The notes under the pieces: model-generated
What the model was told of the DNA's origin: nothing
Database searches by the model: none
The model's input: only the letters and a program-made list of their open reading frames with translations
Translations under genes and position numbers: made by a program
Source: Henckelia pumila
Taxonomy: Eukaryota; Streptophyta; Magnoliopsida; Lamiales; Gesneriaceae
Direction of reading: 5' to 3'
DNA: 64,000 nucleotides
NCBI RefSeq assembly: GCF_033568475.1
Contig: NC_133123.1
Span: 162,207,753 to 162,271,752, forward strand
Part shown: piece by piece, positions 1 to 12,317 of the stretch
Position numbering within the stretch: position 1 is the stretch's first letter
Layout of the letters: each line of letters starts with the position of its first letter

Positions 1-664
1 AGATTATAATTCCTGTAATAGCTATTGAGCCGATTTTGAGATAATGTTATGATATTGAAAAGAACTCCGATTTCTTGTGTTGTAATGATATTACCGAGGT
101 ATATGACATCAGATCAGACATGATTTGTCGATATCCGATCGGAGTTGATTCGAAATACACAACGAATTTGACGATGAATTTGTATGAAATGAAAACGGAA
201 AAGAAGAACCAGAATTAGTAATTGAATGATAGATATAACTTTGGAAGCTGAAACGGATTAGTTAAGCGACAAAGTTATTCTTGAAACATCATTCAATTCA
301 GAATAGAGAAAAAGCAGAATTTCATTTACAGATTCAGAATATGATGTTGAATATTGAACTTCATTGAATAAGATGTCAGATGGAATTGACGATGGGAAAG
401 ATTTATTCTTTTCAGTTTGATACAATGAATCTGAATTGTTTCACGTATCTACAGTAAGGAAATATTGATAGATTCCTTCTGTGTACTTGAATCAGACAAG
501 AGGAATACTGAGAGAATTATATTCAGTACTTAGAGTACAACCGAACAAATTCGAGTTGAATGATTGAAGTGAAAATAACTTCAGATAATCATTCAGTCTA
601 TCAAACTTGATATTTGGCTTGACTACGATTTCGAGGACGAAATCATTTCTTAGAGGGGAGGAAT
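1..664 (+). mobile_element. 3' end of the internal region of a further copy of the gypsy-type element
   Basis: This stretch repeats the end of the internal region of the element that follows: bases 1-452 match 6698-7149, and 448-664 match 9011-9227, with about one substitution seen. It ends in a purine-rich tract (GAGGGGAGGAAT) just before the LTR that starts at 665, as a polypurine tract should. No open frame of note is present. Because it carries an uninterrupted TCTAC at 448-452, it shows the site before insertion of the copia LTR found at 7150. It belongs to an element whose left part lies outside the window. Confidence 0.85.
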
Positions 665-3328
665 TGTAAGGCCCGAAAATATTCAATTATTAATTATGGA
701 ATTTGAGAATTAAATTCCATATTATGGGCTAATATTGATTTGAGAAGTTATGAAAATGATAGATTTAATTTACGAGCTGAAAATATTTAATTTGAGAATA
801 TGCGGATTTTGAGAATTAAATTCCGAGAATTCTTAAATTAAAAGAATAAATATTCGATTTGAATATTTATGGAATTGAAGATTTAATTCCATGTTTCGAA
901 AATTAAAGAAGATGAATTTGGAAGATATAACTTGATCAGGGACTGATTTGCACATACTGACATTTGAAGGACTAGAATGCAAAAGGTCAGGATTATTTAA
1001 TTAATCCAAATTTAATTTATTTTAATCCGAGAATATTTAATTTGGGAATATTTAGAGTTGTGATTTAAATTCTAATATTCTTAAATTATTTAGGATTGAA
1101 ATTGAATTAAAACGAAGGCCGAGGACTGAAGTGCAATTACTGAAGACTTCAGGGACTAAATTGCAAATTATGCAATAGCTATCCAATTTAATCAGATTAT
1201 TCAGTCTATTCACGTGTAAGAAGGAAGAGGAAAGTCAGAAGTCTGAACAGAGAGCCAAGAGCTCAATTTTTTTTCTTTGAATTCGATTGTTTCAAATCGC
1301 CGTAACTTTTGATCCGTTCGTCCGATTTCGATTCCGAAAGATGTTCTGGAATCCTTGAGACGAGTACTTCGATTTGATGTAAGTTTCTTCTTTGTTCATT
1401 AAGGTTTGAGAATTCGAAATGGACAGATATCAGAAACTTGTGTGGAAGTGTTGTTGTTGAGCTTCTAAACTTGTGTTCTTGAGGATTGGATTGAAGATTG
1501 ATTTGTATATCATGTTCTTATGAATTTCCAACTATGATTCAATCCATATACCTGCTGATATGTTAATTTTGAAGCTTCAACAGCCGATATATATGTGAGA
1601 ATTGTTAATGATATGTTCGGAATCGCCGAAGTAATACCGATATGCCGTCGAACTCTTGAATTGAAATGATTTGCTATTGTTTTTGGATTCTGAAGTTGCT
1701 GAACTATTGGCTGATGATTCATTGTTATGTTTATGATAATAGCTGTTGGTTTGAAGAGTTGAATGACAATGAACGGATATGAAAAACCGTAAGAATGGAG
1801 TTGAAATTAGAAATGAATTCGATACCGTAACGATTCCCGATTGTCAATCGCTACGATGTTTGGTTATGTTTTGAAAACATACTGATAGTCTACAATTGAG
1901 CTAATGATCTTGGGATTGTATACTGATTTTGTTAGATGCAATCTTTATATTTCAGACATGCTACAAGCTCAAGCAACTCAAGAAGTCGAATTGTGAACCG
2001 AGGAAGTTCGCTTGAGATTAACTCGATTCTGAAAGGAATGAATTGAACGAAGATTAATGTACATGTTTTGAGGTTGAAGAATTCAGAACGGACAATATAC
2101 GAAGGTAAAAGTGGACTACGATTTGATTGGGATTACAACTCGAGATGGTTTGTATCGAGTTCCCTTAAATCACATACTTGTTTGCTTAATTGCTCTTATG
2201 TGCTTTCATTTGAGTTGTTGAATAAGTTTTTGATGTTATGAATGCCTTGATGATGATATATGTTGCATTCATCTTGAAGACTTATTCCTTGATTTTGAAA
2301 TGAACGGAAACGTTCGAATAGACGATTTGAGGAATCTTATATGTATGGCCTGGGTGGTTGATTTAGCCTAGCGTCTGATTTGCATATATGATTGCTTCAA
2401 AGTCTAGAGAAGGAAGATAAGTAACCCCACCTCGAGCGGGAGAGTCGGTGGATTAGTTATGATATCTACTTCTCGGGATCCCAACCGACGAATGATGAAA
2501 TGAACCTTGTTTTGAAAACATGCGTTGTATTTACTGTTATATCATGATCTTGATATATGTTTGATATGCATGTTTAGTTGCTTTTACTGAGAAATATATT
2601 TCTCACCGGAGTTATCCGGCTATTGTTTTGTTGTATGTGTCATTGCAATAGGGGGATTGGAACAGGGCAAAAGCAATCATGAAGAACAAGGATTGAAGAG
2701 ATATAGTGTGAGGATCCGAGTTAGGAGTTGTTTGAACTGTCATGAAGTTTATTGAGTCGTAAACATGATCATTTTAGAAGTTACTTGTATCAAGACTTGT
2801 TAAGGATGATCTAAAGGTCTTGTTATTATATTTGAAATTTGAGTAATGTTTCAAATATTTGACTCCAACATGTTGTATCTTGAACTAGTTTTTATATGAC
2901 AAGATTATTGCATGTTTATGAGATTTTGATTATGTTGTAAAGCCTTGGAATGGTTTATTCCTAACAAGTATAGCATGTTAGAATGCATGTTAGATGTTAT
3001 GATTGATTAAACCATGTCTAGACTTTTGTAAGAGATGATTTTGAATCAATTGTAGGCTTGATTTCATTTTTGACAGCAGCTGAGCCAACATTTTTTTTTT
3101 CTGGTGTCGTGGCCGGCGCACGGGCGAGCTACTGCTCGCGCGCGCGCGAGCCAGCCCATGGAGTCTCGGGCTCGTTGAACTGCGCGCGCGCGAGGGGTGA
3201 TGCCCGCGCGTGCGCAGGGCAATCCATTTTAAAAAAAAAATTTTTTTTTTACTCTTTTGTTTAGACATTGTTTCTTGTCTATTATTGGACATTTGATTAA
3301 ATGAGAGATTAGAACTCGGGTCGTCACA
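665..3328 (+). repeat. LTR of the gypsy-type element (left LTR in the window)
   Basis: The LTR starts TGTAAGGCCCG and ends GTCGTCACA (TG...CA). It is followed two bases later by a primer binding site, TGGTATCAGAGC at 3334-3345, complementary to initiator-Met tRNA. The 2664-bp length equals that of the right LTR; about 17 substitutions separate the two by eye (about 99.4% identity). The LTR is AT-rich except for a GC island at about 3107-3225 with alternating CG runs. Short reading frames inside are not genes. Confidence 0.92.
3107..3251. other. GC island with alternating CG runs next to an A10/T-tract, inside the LTR
   Basis: About 120 bases of very GC-rich DNA contain two CG-alternating runs (around 3137-3150 and 3183-3193), each inside a small palindrome, then a run of ten A followed by a run of T. 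The same block is at about 11667-11814 in the other LTR, where the A and T runs have different lengths. It lies at the 3' end of the LTR in otherwise AT-rich sequence. Function unknown. Confidence 0.7.
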
Positions 3329-6300
3329 ACAGGTGGTATCAGAGCATAAGTTCTTGGACTGAGATAGAAGCTGAGCGGGGTAGATTGAGTCACATGCATG
3401 AATTGTATTGCATGATTATGCATTACTTGATTTGATAATTCGATGATTTGATAAATTGCATGTGAGCATGATCTATATTTGAAATTCAATTGCCTGATTT
3501 ACTGATTTGTAAATTTTTGAAATTTTTACCGTTTTGTTATAAGATTTTTCTCGGGTGATGTAAGCACCCATACTTGAATAGAACAGTGTTCTTTGGGTGA
3601 CGTAAGCACCCCAGACTGACAGACTAGTATGGCCAGACTGAACAGAATGGTATGGTCAGATTGAACAAAACAGAACGGTATTACTCAGCTGAATGAAGTA
3701 TCTCTGATTGAACAGAACAGAATATCAACGAATGAATAGATGATGTTGTAGGTAACAGTTGGCTTGAAGAACTTGACTAGTTGTTCAAATACCGGAAGTA
3801 TTCAGATGAATATCGGATCAGATTGATTGAATACCAACTTCGAAACCTAGCAACCAGCTGGTGGATTTTGATAAATAAATGATAAGAAGGCAGAGGTATG
3901 TTGATTGTTGGTAAGTGCTTAGAACAGAATTTTGTTTATAGTTCTTTGCCACAACAAATAGAAATGATGAGAAAGAAAACATACCCTGTAGAAGTTGAAT
4001 ATTTTGAATTAGAGAAATGCCTTCTTAGAATTTTCAAGTCTATTACAATTCTTTGAATTGTAGATGCTGAAAAGCTCAAGATTGAATGAATTATTTAATG
4101 GCTTGAATCCGCAGATTATGTCTGAATAAATGTTGATGACTGAAACATTTTGTTTAAAGACATATCTTTGTCTAAAAGAATTGAAGCTGAATGATGAGTT
4201 AGGAAAATGGAATTGTAGACATGAAAGAGTCTGTGAGATACTCACAACTCTATCTACAATTTGTATTTTAGAACAGATATGAGGTGAATGATATGAGAAG
4301 AAATCTCTAACTCTAGCGAATCGAGATGGATTAGTCTGATTCTGAATGCAGAGTATATTAGACATTATTACACTTTTTGTGGAAGAAGATATCTGAACAA
4401 ACAGTGTAAGGACAAGTCAGACAGATGTGCTAAAATTTATTCAATGAATAAATAGCAAAAGTATATAGAGGATCAGAATGAAATTGCACCTGAGAATGAA
4501 ATTTCAGGTAACAGATTTATTTTGTTTTGACCTGGTTATTATTGGTGCAATAGATACATAATAGCTGAAAGCTTATTATATGATTACCTCTGTATCAGAA
4601 AAGAGATTTTGTGAATTGAACTGAAGAATAGAACTATTGCTTCGATGAACTGAAACTGAACATGATATTGTTCATGTGAGAATTTACCTAAGTACTGATT
4701 AGTGATAGTTGCAGATTATTGAATCAATGGATTTTGTGATTTAACCAATCAGTATGATGATAAGAAGCGATAAAATTAGATCAACAGGAACATGATATGC
4801 ATATGAATATGATGATATGATATAGAATCTCGAATTAAGATTCTATGATTTCGGTTTGCTATATGATGTTTGATTACAGAAATATTCCGAAATCAGTATA
4901 TTCAATGCACGAGATATGTTCAAGATCTAAATTAGCATTGATAAGTACGCTACTGAATAGAGATTACAGATATGTTCCAGTAAGATTTTTTTGACTTTAG
5001 TTTAAGTTGTGAACTGGAATTCAATATTGAATTGAATAATTAAAGAATTTATGAATTACCGACTTGATGAGATTATGAATTGGATATTAATTTTGAGGTT
5101 TAGAAGATATATGATGATATGAAAATCAGTTACAGATGAGTCTTTTCTTTGATTATGCTGAATCGATTACATCAACTGGAGATATAATTCTTGAATGATT
5201 TAATATTGATTGGCTCTCATGGCACATTGCTTTCGTTTAGAGCCTGTGTTGATTTACTCATTCTGAGTTATGTGATGCAAGTGAGTTGTTTTCACTTTGC
5301 AGAGTTTGTTATCCAGAAGATTTGATTTTGGATGACCTTGATTGAGGGATTTTCTCAATCTTCATTTATTTCTTTTGATTTTGAGAATTATTGATCCTTT
5401 GATGTTATTTCGGCGTATTTAAGATTGTGACTCGTAACTGATAGAAGAATTTGAATATGATCCATGATTTTTGGTTTAGATGATATGAATTGTCGGTATT
5501 TAAAGATAGAAAAAAAGAATGAAATAGGCATCCGATGAATTGATTTCAGATTTCTGTGTATTCTGATTTGAATATTCAGATGAATATAACACCAATCAGA
5601 ATGATTTTTTTCGATTGGAAGGAAGGCAGAATTATTCAAAAGATTAAAACAACACAGAAAGTAAACTGAAGTGATTAGAATTCAGTACAGAATGCCAGAT
5701 TGAGATATGAATTGAAGCTTCAGATCCGAATGAATGAATTATATTATGATTGATTATTTGATTGTGCCTGATATTTCCGGAAAGAGATATCAGAATTTGA
5801 GGAAATTCACAACAATGAATTCAATATTCATTCGATAATTGTTTTATCAGAAGATAAAGCAAATAGAAGTAAGAGAATTAGTACGTTTTTGAAAGTTAAA
5901 CGTACAGCGAATTTCTGATGAAGTTGAAAATCGTTGATCAGATGAGTTCAATATTAGTTTGGAAACTCCAAACATTGAACCAAGATTATAATTTGAAAGA
6001 ATATTTTGCAACAACTACCGTGATGAAATAGTATAGATGAGGTAAACAGGTGGTAGATATGAACTGATTCATGAACATTACTGTATACGATGATCTGTCT
6101 GTATGATCAAATCACTGAATTATGATTAAATTCGTTGCAAGATGAACAGTAAGCCAGGAAATAATGTTTTAGATTGAAACATTGGGTTTACTATTAATTT
6201 TAATACAGAAGATCCGAAGACATTGAGTACTTTTTGAGGAAAAGGTACAATATATTATCCTTGAATGGGAAGATTAGTCAGAGATGATGAATCGAATTTG

Positions 6301-9227
6301 TGAGAATGAACTTTTTATCTGATATGATACCGAGTATCAACAGTTCTGAATATTTTGAAATCTGTGACTACAACATATTATACTATGATTAATTGATAGT
6401 CCGAATAGACTAATCAGAATTTGGCAGAATACTCTGTATGAGATGTGACGAACAACTATCCATTCAGATCCGTGAAGAAGATAGAGATATGATGAAAGTA
6501 CGGGAATGATTAAAATCTATTGCCCGAATTAAGACTTTAGATTTATTTGACAGAATGTGGCATCGATTGATTGACTGATATTCTGAGAGTTGAATTCGAT
6601 TGATGGATTATCTGAGTCGATTTTCCAAATATTGAGGATATTCTCAGAACTTTAATACCTGATTCGGTATTATTTGATTTGATATGTTTCCACTTGAAGA
6701 TTATAATTCCTGTAATAGCTATTGAGCCGATTTTGAGATAATGTTATGATATTGAAAAGAACTCCGATTTCTTGTGTTGTAATGATATTACCGAGGTATA
6801 TGACATCAGATCAGACATGATTTGTCGATATCCGATCGGAGTTGATTCGAAATACACAACGAATTTGACGATGAATTTGTATGAAATGAAAACGGAAAAG
6901 AAGAACCAGAATTAGTAATTGAATGATAGATATAACTTTGGAAGCTGAAACGGATTAGTTAAGCGACAAAGTTATTCTTGAAACATCATTCAATTCAGAA
7001 TAGAGAAAAAGCAGAATTTCATTTACAGATTCAGAATATGATGTTGAATATTGAACTTCATTGAATAAGATGTCAGATGGAATTGACGATGGGAAAGATT
7101 TATTCTTTTCAGTTTGATACAATGAATCTGAATTGTTTCACGTATCTACTGAAAGAGTGGGTGCCCAGTGAGCCAACTTGTGGCTATGGGCTTTGATGAC
7201 TCTTTGTAAAAACAATCTTTTGTTTAATGTAATTTACACTTTTATTAATGGCAATGACTTTATATTACTTCATATTGTTATATTGTGATATACTATTGTT
7301 GTTTTGATAAAGACCTTGAATATACCATAGTGTATGTAAGATGTGGTAGAACATGGAGATGTCTATCATGAAATACATCTTATAGTCACTGTATATTCTA
7401 AATTGTTCCTAGTCGATTGAGCCGTCCGATAATAAGGATAAGGATCGCTCGAGTTTGAGACTAGCATTTGCGATGCGGAGTACCACGTTTCATTGGTAGG
7501 GAACATAGAGATGTTCGAAGCATGCAAATGGATATTCATAGGATGAATAATCGAACTACCCTATCCGGACTTTCCAAGTGGTTATCACTTATCGAGTGGA
7601 TAAAGTCCGCGGTTTTGGTTGTACACCATTAGTCCTTACGACTTGAAACATCATGGAGACTCTATATGCTAGTGCTGTGCTTTGACTCGTTTACCGACTC
7701 TATGGGGGTCATCAGGTGTCGAGATTGGGTACAGTTACGACACATATAGGAGTCGATGCATTGTTGTCAAGGATTCACCACATACTTGCGAGTGTGGATA
7801 TCCTATGCGATCTGAGGAGATATTAGTGTGACGAATCTCTGGCCAGAGTACTTGATGTGATTTAAGAAATGGTTTCTTAGTAGCACATGCGATGTCACTA
7901 ATTTGATCTTCAAGATGTATTGCATAGTTATCGAATCTTGAGCGACTCTCGATATACCAATGGTTGTTGATTCGATCGGGATATATGGATGAAGGGACCG
8001 TACTGTACGCTAACCAAAATCTACTGGTTCTTGTAGGCACTATCAGTGATACCTAGGGAATCATGGGGCGATGTTGCTAGGCGCTTTACCATGATTCGTT
8101 GGGCAAGTCGGAAAGTGTTGTTCCGAGTCACAAGGAGTTGTGAGCCCACGGCTAGCTGTATCCCTGAACCATTGAGGGTCACACAGTGTAATGGAGTTTT
8201 AATCCCCGTTGAGATAGTTAAATTTAAAGAGTTAAATTTAATGAACCAAGGAGTTGGACTTCTTAAATAAGAGTAAGGGAGTAGGATTTCCTAAAATGAC
8301 ATAGGGATGGACATTTTTGGAAACCACTGAATTCGGATTCAGGAAAATTTATTTTGACTTTAAAACGTGCAGAAATGGTTTCTGTGCACATTGGTGAAAT
8401 CGTTTCATCAATCGGAGTCACGATGAATTTTATATTAATTTCTGAACGAGCGGGCGTTGCTTGTCGGGCCCCAGCTTATGATTAATGGGCCCTAAGGTGT
8501 TAGTGGCCTGCATTATAAATAAGTTATTGCAGTACAGAAATTACACACAACAGGTCATAATTTTTGAGACAGAGAAAATTTTCGAACCCTAGCTCTCTCT
8601 CTCTGTTCGGCCGACCCCTCCCCCTCTGCCCGAGATTTTCCGGTCTGTGATTTTGAATTGCAGTCTGGAATAGCGAATCAGATTCGTTTATTCTCTTCGC
8701 AGAAAACTTCTGATAGATTTTCTAGTGCAATCTATCAGAGGGATTAAACCTCTGTTCGTGGACCTGATTGAAGGAGTTCATCGGTTCCAGGGAGAGACAA
8801 CAAGAGCAGATCAAATCTGTTGGTGTCCATTAATCTCGTTGCGAGATTGGAGGTAAAATTTAATTAATTGTTATTTGAATTTTACACACTAATAATTTAA
8901 TCGTTGAACGGTTGATACCCACACTATGGAATTGTTCCATAACAAAATTTTTAAACTTCCGCTGCACCGGGTATCAATCGTGATTGATCTGAGAGCCGCG
9001 TTTTCCAACATCTACAGTAAGGAAATATTGATAGATTCCTTCTGTGTACTTGAATCAGACAAGAGGAATACTGAGAGAATTATATTCAGTACTTAGAGTA
9101 CAACCGAACAGATTCGAGTTGAATGATTGAAGTGAAAATAACTTCAGATAATCATTCAGTCTATCAAACTTGATATTTGGCTTGACTACGATTTCGAGGA
9201 CGAAATCATTTCTTAGAGGGGAGGAAT
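3329..9227 (+). mobile_element. Internal region of a non-autonomous gypsy-type element (LARD-like)
   Basis: The region lies between a Met-tRNA primer binding site (3334-3345) and a polypurine tract (about 9215-9226). Its end carries TTTCGAGGACGAAAT, the wording commonly found at the 3' end of Tekay/Del chromoviruses. Apart from the inserted copia LTR (7150-9010), about 4 kb shows no open frame above about 120 codons and no gag, protease, RT or integrase motif I can recognise. Since the LTRs are nearly identical, lack of coding capacity is unlikely to be decay after insertion. I infer a large retrotransposon derivative mobilised by a related autonomous element. Two short hairpins of the form GGGTGAYGTAAGCACCC lie at about 3553-3615. 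Confidence 0.75.
7145..9015 (+). mobile_element. Copia solo LTR (7150-9010) with perfect 5-bp target duplication
   Basis: The 1861-bp LTR begins TGAAAGAGTGGGTGCCC and ends TTCCAACA. It is flanked by TCTAC at 7145-7149 and 9011-9015; the empty site with a single TCTAC is seen at 448-452. It belongs to the same family as the LTRs at 12318 and 19582 but is clearly diverged. It keeps a TATAAATA box at about 8514-8521 that is altered in those copies. No internal region remains, so the full element was reduced by LTR-LTR recombination. Confidence 0.92.
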
Positions 9228-11891
9228 TGTAAGGCCCGAAAATATTCAATTATTAATTATGGAATTTGAGAATTAAATTCCATATTATGGGCTAATATTG
9301 ATTTGAGAAGTTATGAAAATGATAGATTTAATTTACGAGCTGAAAATATTTAATTTGAGAATATGCGGATTTTGAGAATTAAATTCCGAGAATTCTTAAA
9401 TTAAAAGAATAAATATTCGATTTGAATATTTATGGAATTGAAGATTTAATTCCATGTTTCGAAAATTAAAGAAGATGAATTTGGAAGATATAACTTGATC
9501 AGGGACTGATTTGCACATACTGACATTTGAAGTACTAGAATGCAAAAGGTCAGGATTATTTAATTAATCCAAATTTAATTTATTTTAATCCGAGAATATT
9601 TAATTTGGGAATATTTAGAGTTGTGATTTAAATTCTAATATTCTTAAATTATTTAGGATTGAAATTGAATTAAAGCGAAGGCCGAGGACTGAAGTGCAAT
9701 TACTGAAGACTTCAGGGACTAAATTGCAAATTATGCAATAGCTATCCAATTTAATCAGATTATTCAGTCTATTCACGTGTAAGAAGGAAGAGGAAAGTCA
9801 GAAGTCTGAACAGAGAGCCGAGAGCTCAATTTTTTTTCTTTGAATTCGATTGTTTCAAATCGCCGTAACTTTTGATCCGTTCGTCCGATTTCGATTCCGA
9901 AAGATGTTCTGGAATCCTTGAGACAAGTAATTCGATTTGATGTAAGTTTCTTCTTTGTTTATTAAGGTTTGAGAATTCGAAATGGACAGATATCAGAAAC
10001 TTGTGTGGAAGTGTTGTTGTTGAGCTTTTAAACTTGTGTTCTTGAGGATTGGATTGAAGATTGATTTGTATATCATGTTCTTATGAATTTCCAACTATGA
10101 TTCAATCCATATACCTGCTGATATGTTAATTTTGAAGCTTCAACAGCCGATATATATGTGAGAATTGTTAATGATATGTTCGAAATCGCCGAAGTAATAC
10201 CGATATGCCGTCGAACTCTTGAATTGAAATGATTTGCTATTGTTTTTGGATTCTGAAGTTGCTGAACTATTGGCTGATGATTCCTTGTTATGTTTATGAT
10301 AATAGCTGTTGGTTTGAAGAGTTGAATGACAATGAACGGATATGAAAAACCGTAAGAATGGAGTTGAAATTAGAAATGAATTCGATACCGTAACGATTCC
10401 CGATTGTCAATCGCTACGATGTTTGGTTATGTTTTGAAAACATACTGATAGTCTACAATTGAGCTAATGATCTTGGGATTGTATACTGATTTTGTTAGAT
10501 GCAATCTTTATATTTCAGACATGCTACAAGCTCAAGCAACTCAAGAAGTCGAATTGTGAACCGAGGAAGTTCGCTTGAGATTAACTCGATTCTGAAAGGA
10601 ATGAATTGAACGAAGATTAATGTACATGTTTTGAGGTTGAAGAATTCAGAACGGACAATATACGAAGGTAAAAGTGGACTACGATTTGATTGGGATTACA
10701 ACTCGAGATGGTTTGTATCGAGTTCCCTTAAATCACATACTTGTTTGCTTAATTGCTCTTATGTGCTTTCATTTGAGTTGTTGAATAAGTTTTTGATGTT
10801 ATGAATTCCTTGATGATGATATATGTTGCATTCATCTTGAAGACTTATTCCTTGATTTTGAAATGAACGGAAACGTTCGAATAGACGATTTGAGGAATCT
10901 TATATGTATGGCCTGGGTGGTTGATTTAGCCTAGCGTCTGATTTGCATATATGATTGCTTCAAAGTCTAGAGAAGGAAGATAAGTAACCCCACCTCGAGC
11001 GGGAGAGTCGGTGAATTAGTTATGATATCTACTTCTCGGGATCCCAACCGACGAATGATGAAATGAACCTTGTTTTGAAAACATGCGTTGTATTTACTGT
11101 TATATAATGATCTTGATATATGTTTGATATGCATGTTTAGTTGCTTTTACTGGGAAATATATTTCTCACCGGAGTTATCCGGCTATTGTTTTGTTGTATG
11201 TGTCATTGCAATAGGGGGATTGGAACAGGGCAAAAGCAATCATGAAGAACAAGGATTGAAGAGATATAGTGTGAGGATCCGAGTTAGGAGTTGTTTGAAC
11301 TGTCATGAAGTTTATTGAGTCGTAAACATGATCATTTTAGAAGTTACTTGTATCAAGACTTGTTAAGGATGATCTAAAGGTCTTGTTATTATATTTGAAA
11401 CTTGAGTAATGTTTCAAATATTTGACTCCAACATGTTGTATCTTGAACTAGTTTTTATATGACAAGATTATTGCATGTTTATTAGATTTTGATTATGTTG
11501 TAAAGCCTTGGAATGGTTTATTCCTAACAAGTATAGCATGTTAGAATGCATGTTAGATGTTATGATTGATTAAACCATGTCTAGACTTTTGTAAGAGATG
11601 ATTTTGAATCAATTGTAGGCTTGATTTCATTTTTGACAGCAGCTGAGCCAACATTTTTTTTTCTGGTGTTGTGGCCGGCGCACGGGCGAGCTACTGCTCG
11701 CGCGCGCGCGAGCCAGCCCATGGATTCTCGGGCTCGTTGAACTGCGCGCGCGCGAGGGGTGATGCCCGCGCGTGCGCAGGGCAATCCATTTTAAAAAAAA
11801 AAAAAATTTTTTTACTCTTTTGTTTAGACATTGTTTCTTGTCTATTATTGGACATTTGATTAAATGAGAGATTAGAACTCGGGTCGTCACA
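9228..11891 (+). repeat. LTR of the gypsy-type element (right LTR)
   Basis: It has the same length (2664 bp) and boundaries as 665-3328 and follows the polypurine tract. To the right, the sequence changes at once to the local tandem repeat (TCTAATCAAG...), so this is the right edge of the retroelement block. The homopolymer block near the end is A14/T7 here and A10/T11 in the left LTR. Confidence 0.92.
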
Positions 11892-12317
11892 TCTAATCAA
11901 GTAGGACTTGTGCTCGATCGACGATATATTATACTCAGTTCATGTGTACATTGTGCTCAATTAGAAAACCATTGTACTCAATCAGATATTTTTTGTACTC
12001 GATAATTTCTTTACTTGTCCCTCATAAAGTATGATATTAGCTTGATCAATATTTTTAATCAATATGTTGGATTTACCTTGCACATAGACATTTTCACGCT
12101 ATAACTTCATCCGGAAATCACTTGTGTCCCTTAGCTTAGTTAATATGACTCTAACTCTACATTATGCTCGATCGGCGATATATAGTACTCAATTCATGTG
12201 TACACGATGCTCAATTAGAAAACTAATGTATTAAATGAGATCAATTTTTGTACCAAGACACTGCTACAATATAACTTCATTTCGAAAATAACATGTGTTA
12301 TTTAGAATGGTTAATAT
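11892..12317. repeat. Degenerate tandem repeat (units of about 170-250 bp), left part
   Basis: Two diverged units start with a TGTGCTCGATCGACGATATA-like segment (about 11905 and 12164) and end with a ...TTAGNNTGGTTAATAT segment. The second unit is cut by the copia insertion at 12318; more units resume at 21483. It is AT-rich and non-coding. Confidence 0.7.

Noticed and set aside
3058..3489. Overlapping frames on both strands across the GC island of the LTR (also 11581-11900)
   Set aside because: Arg/Ala-rich translations caused by CG runs; not conserved in frame between the two LTRs.
8046..8270. 74-codon frame in the copia solo LTR
   Set aside because: Frame is not kept in the other LTRs of the family; LTR sequence.
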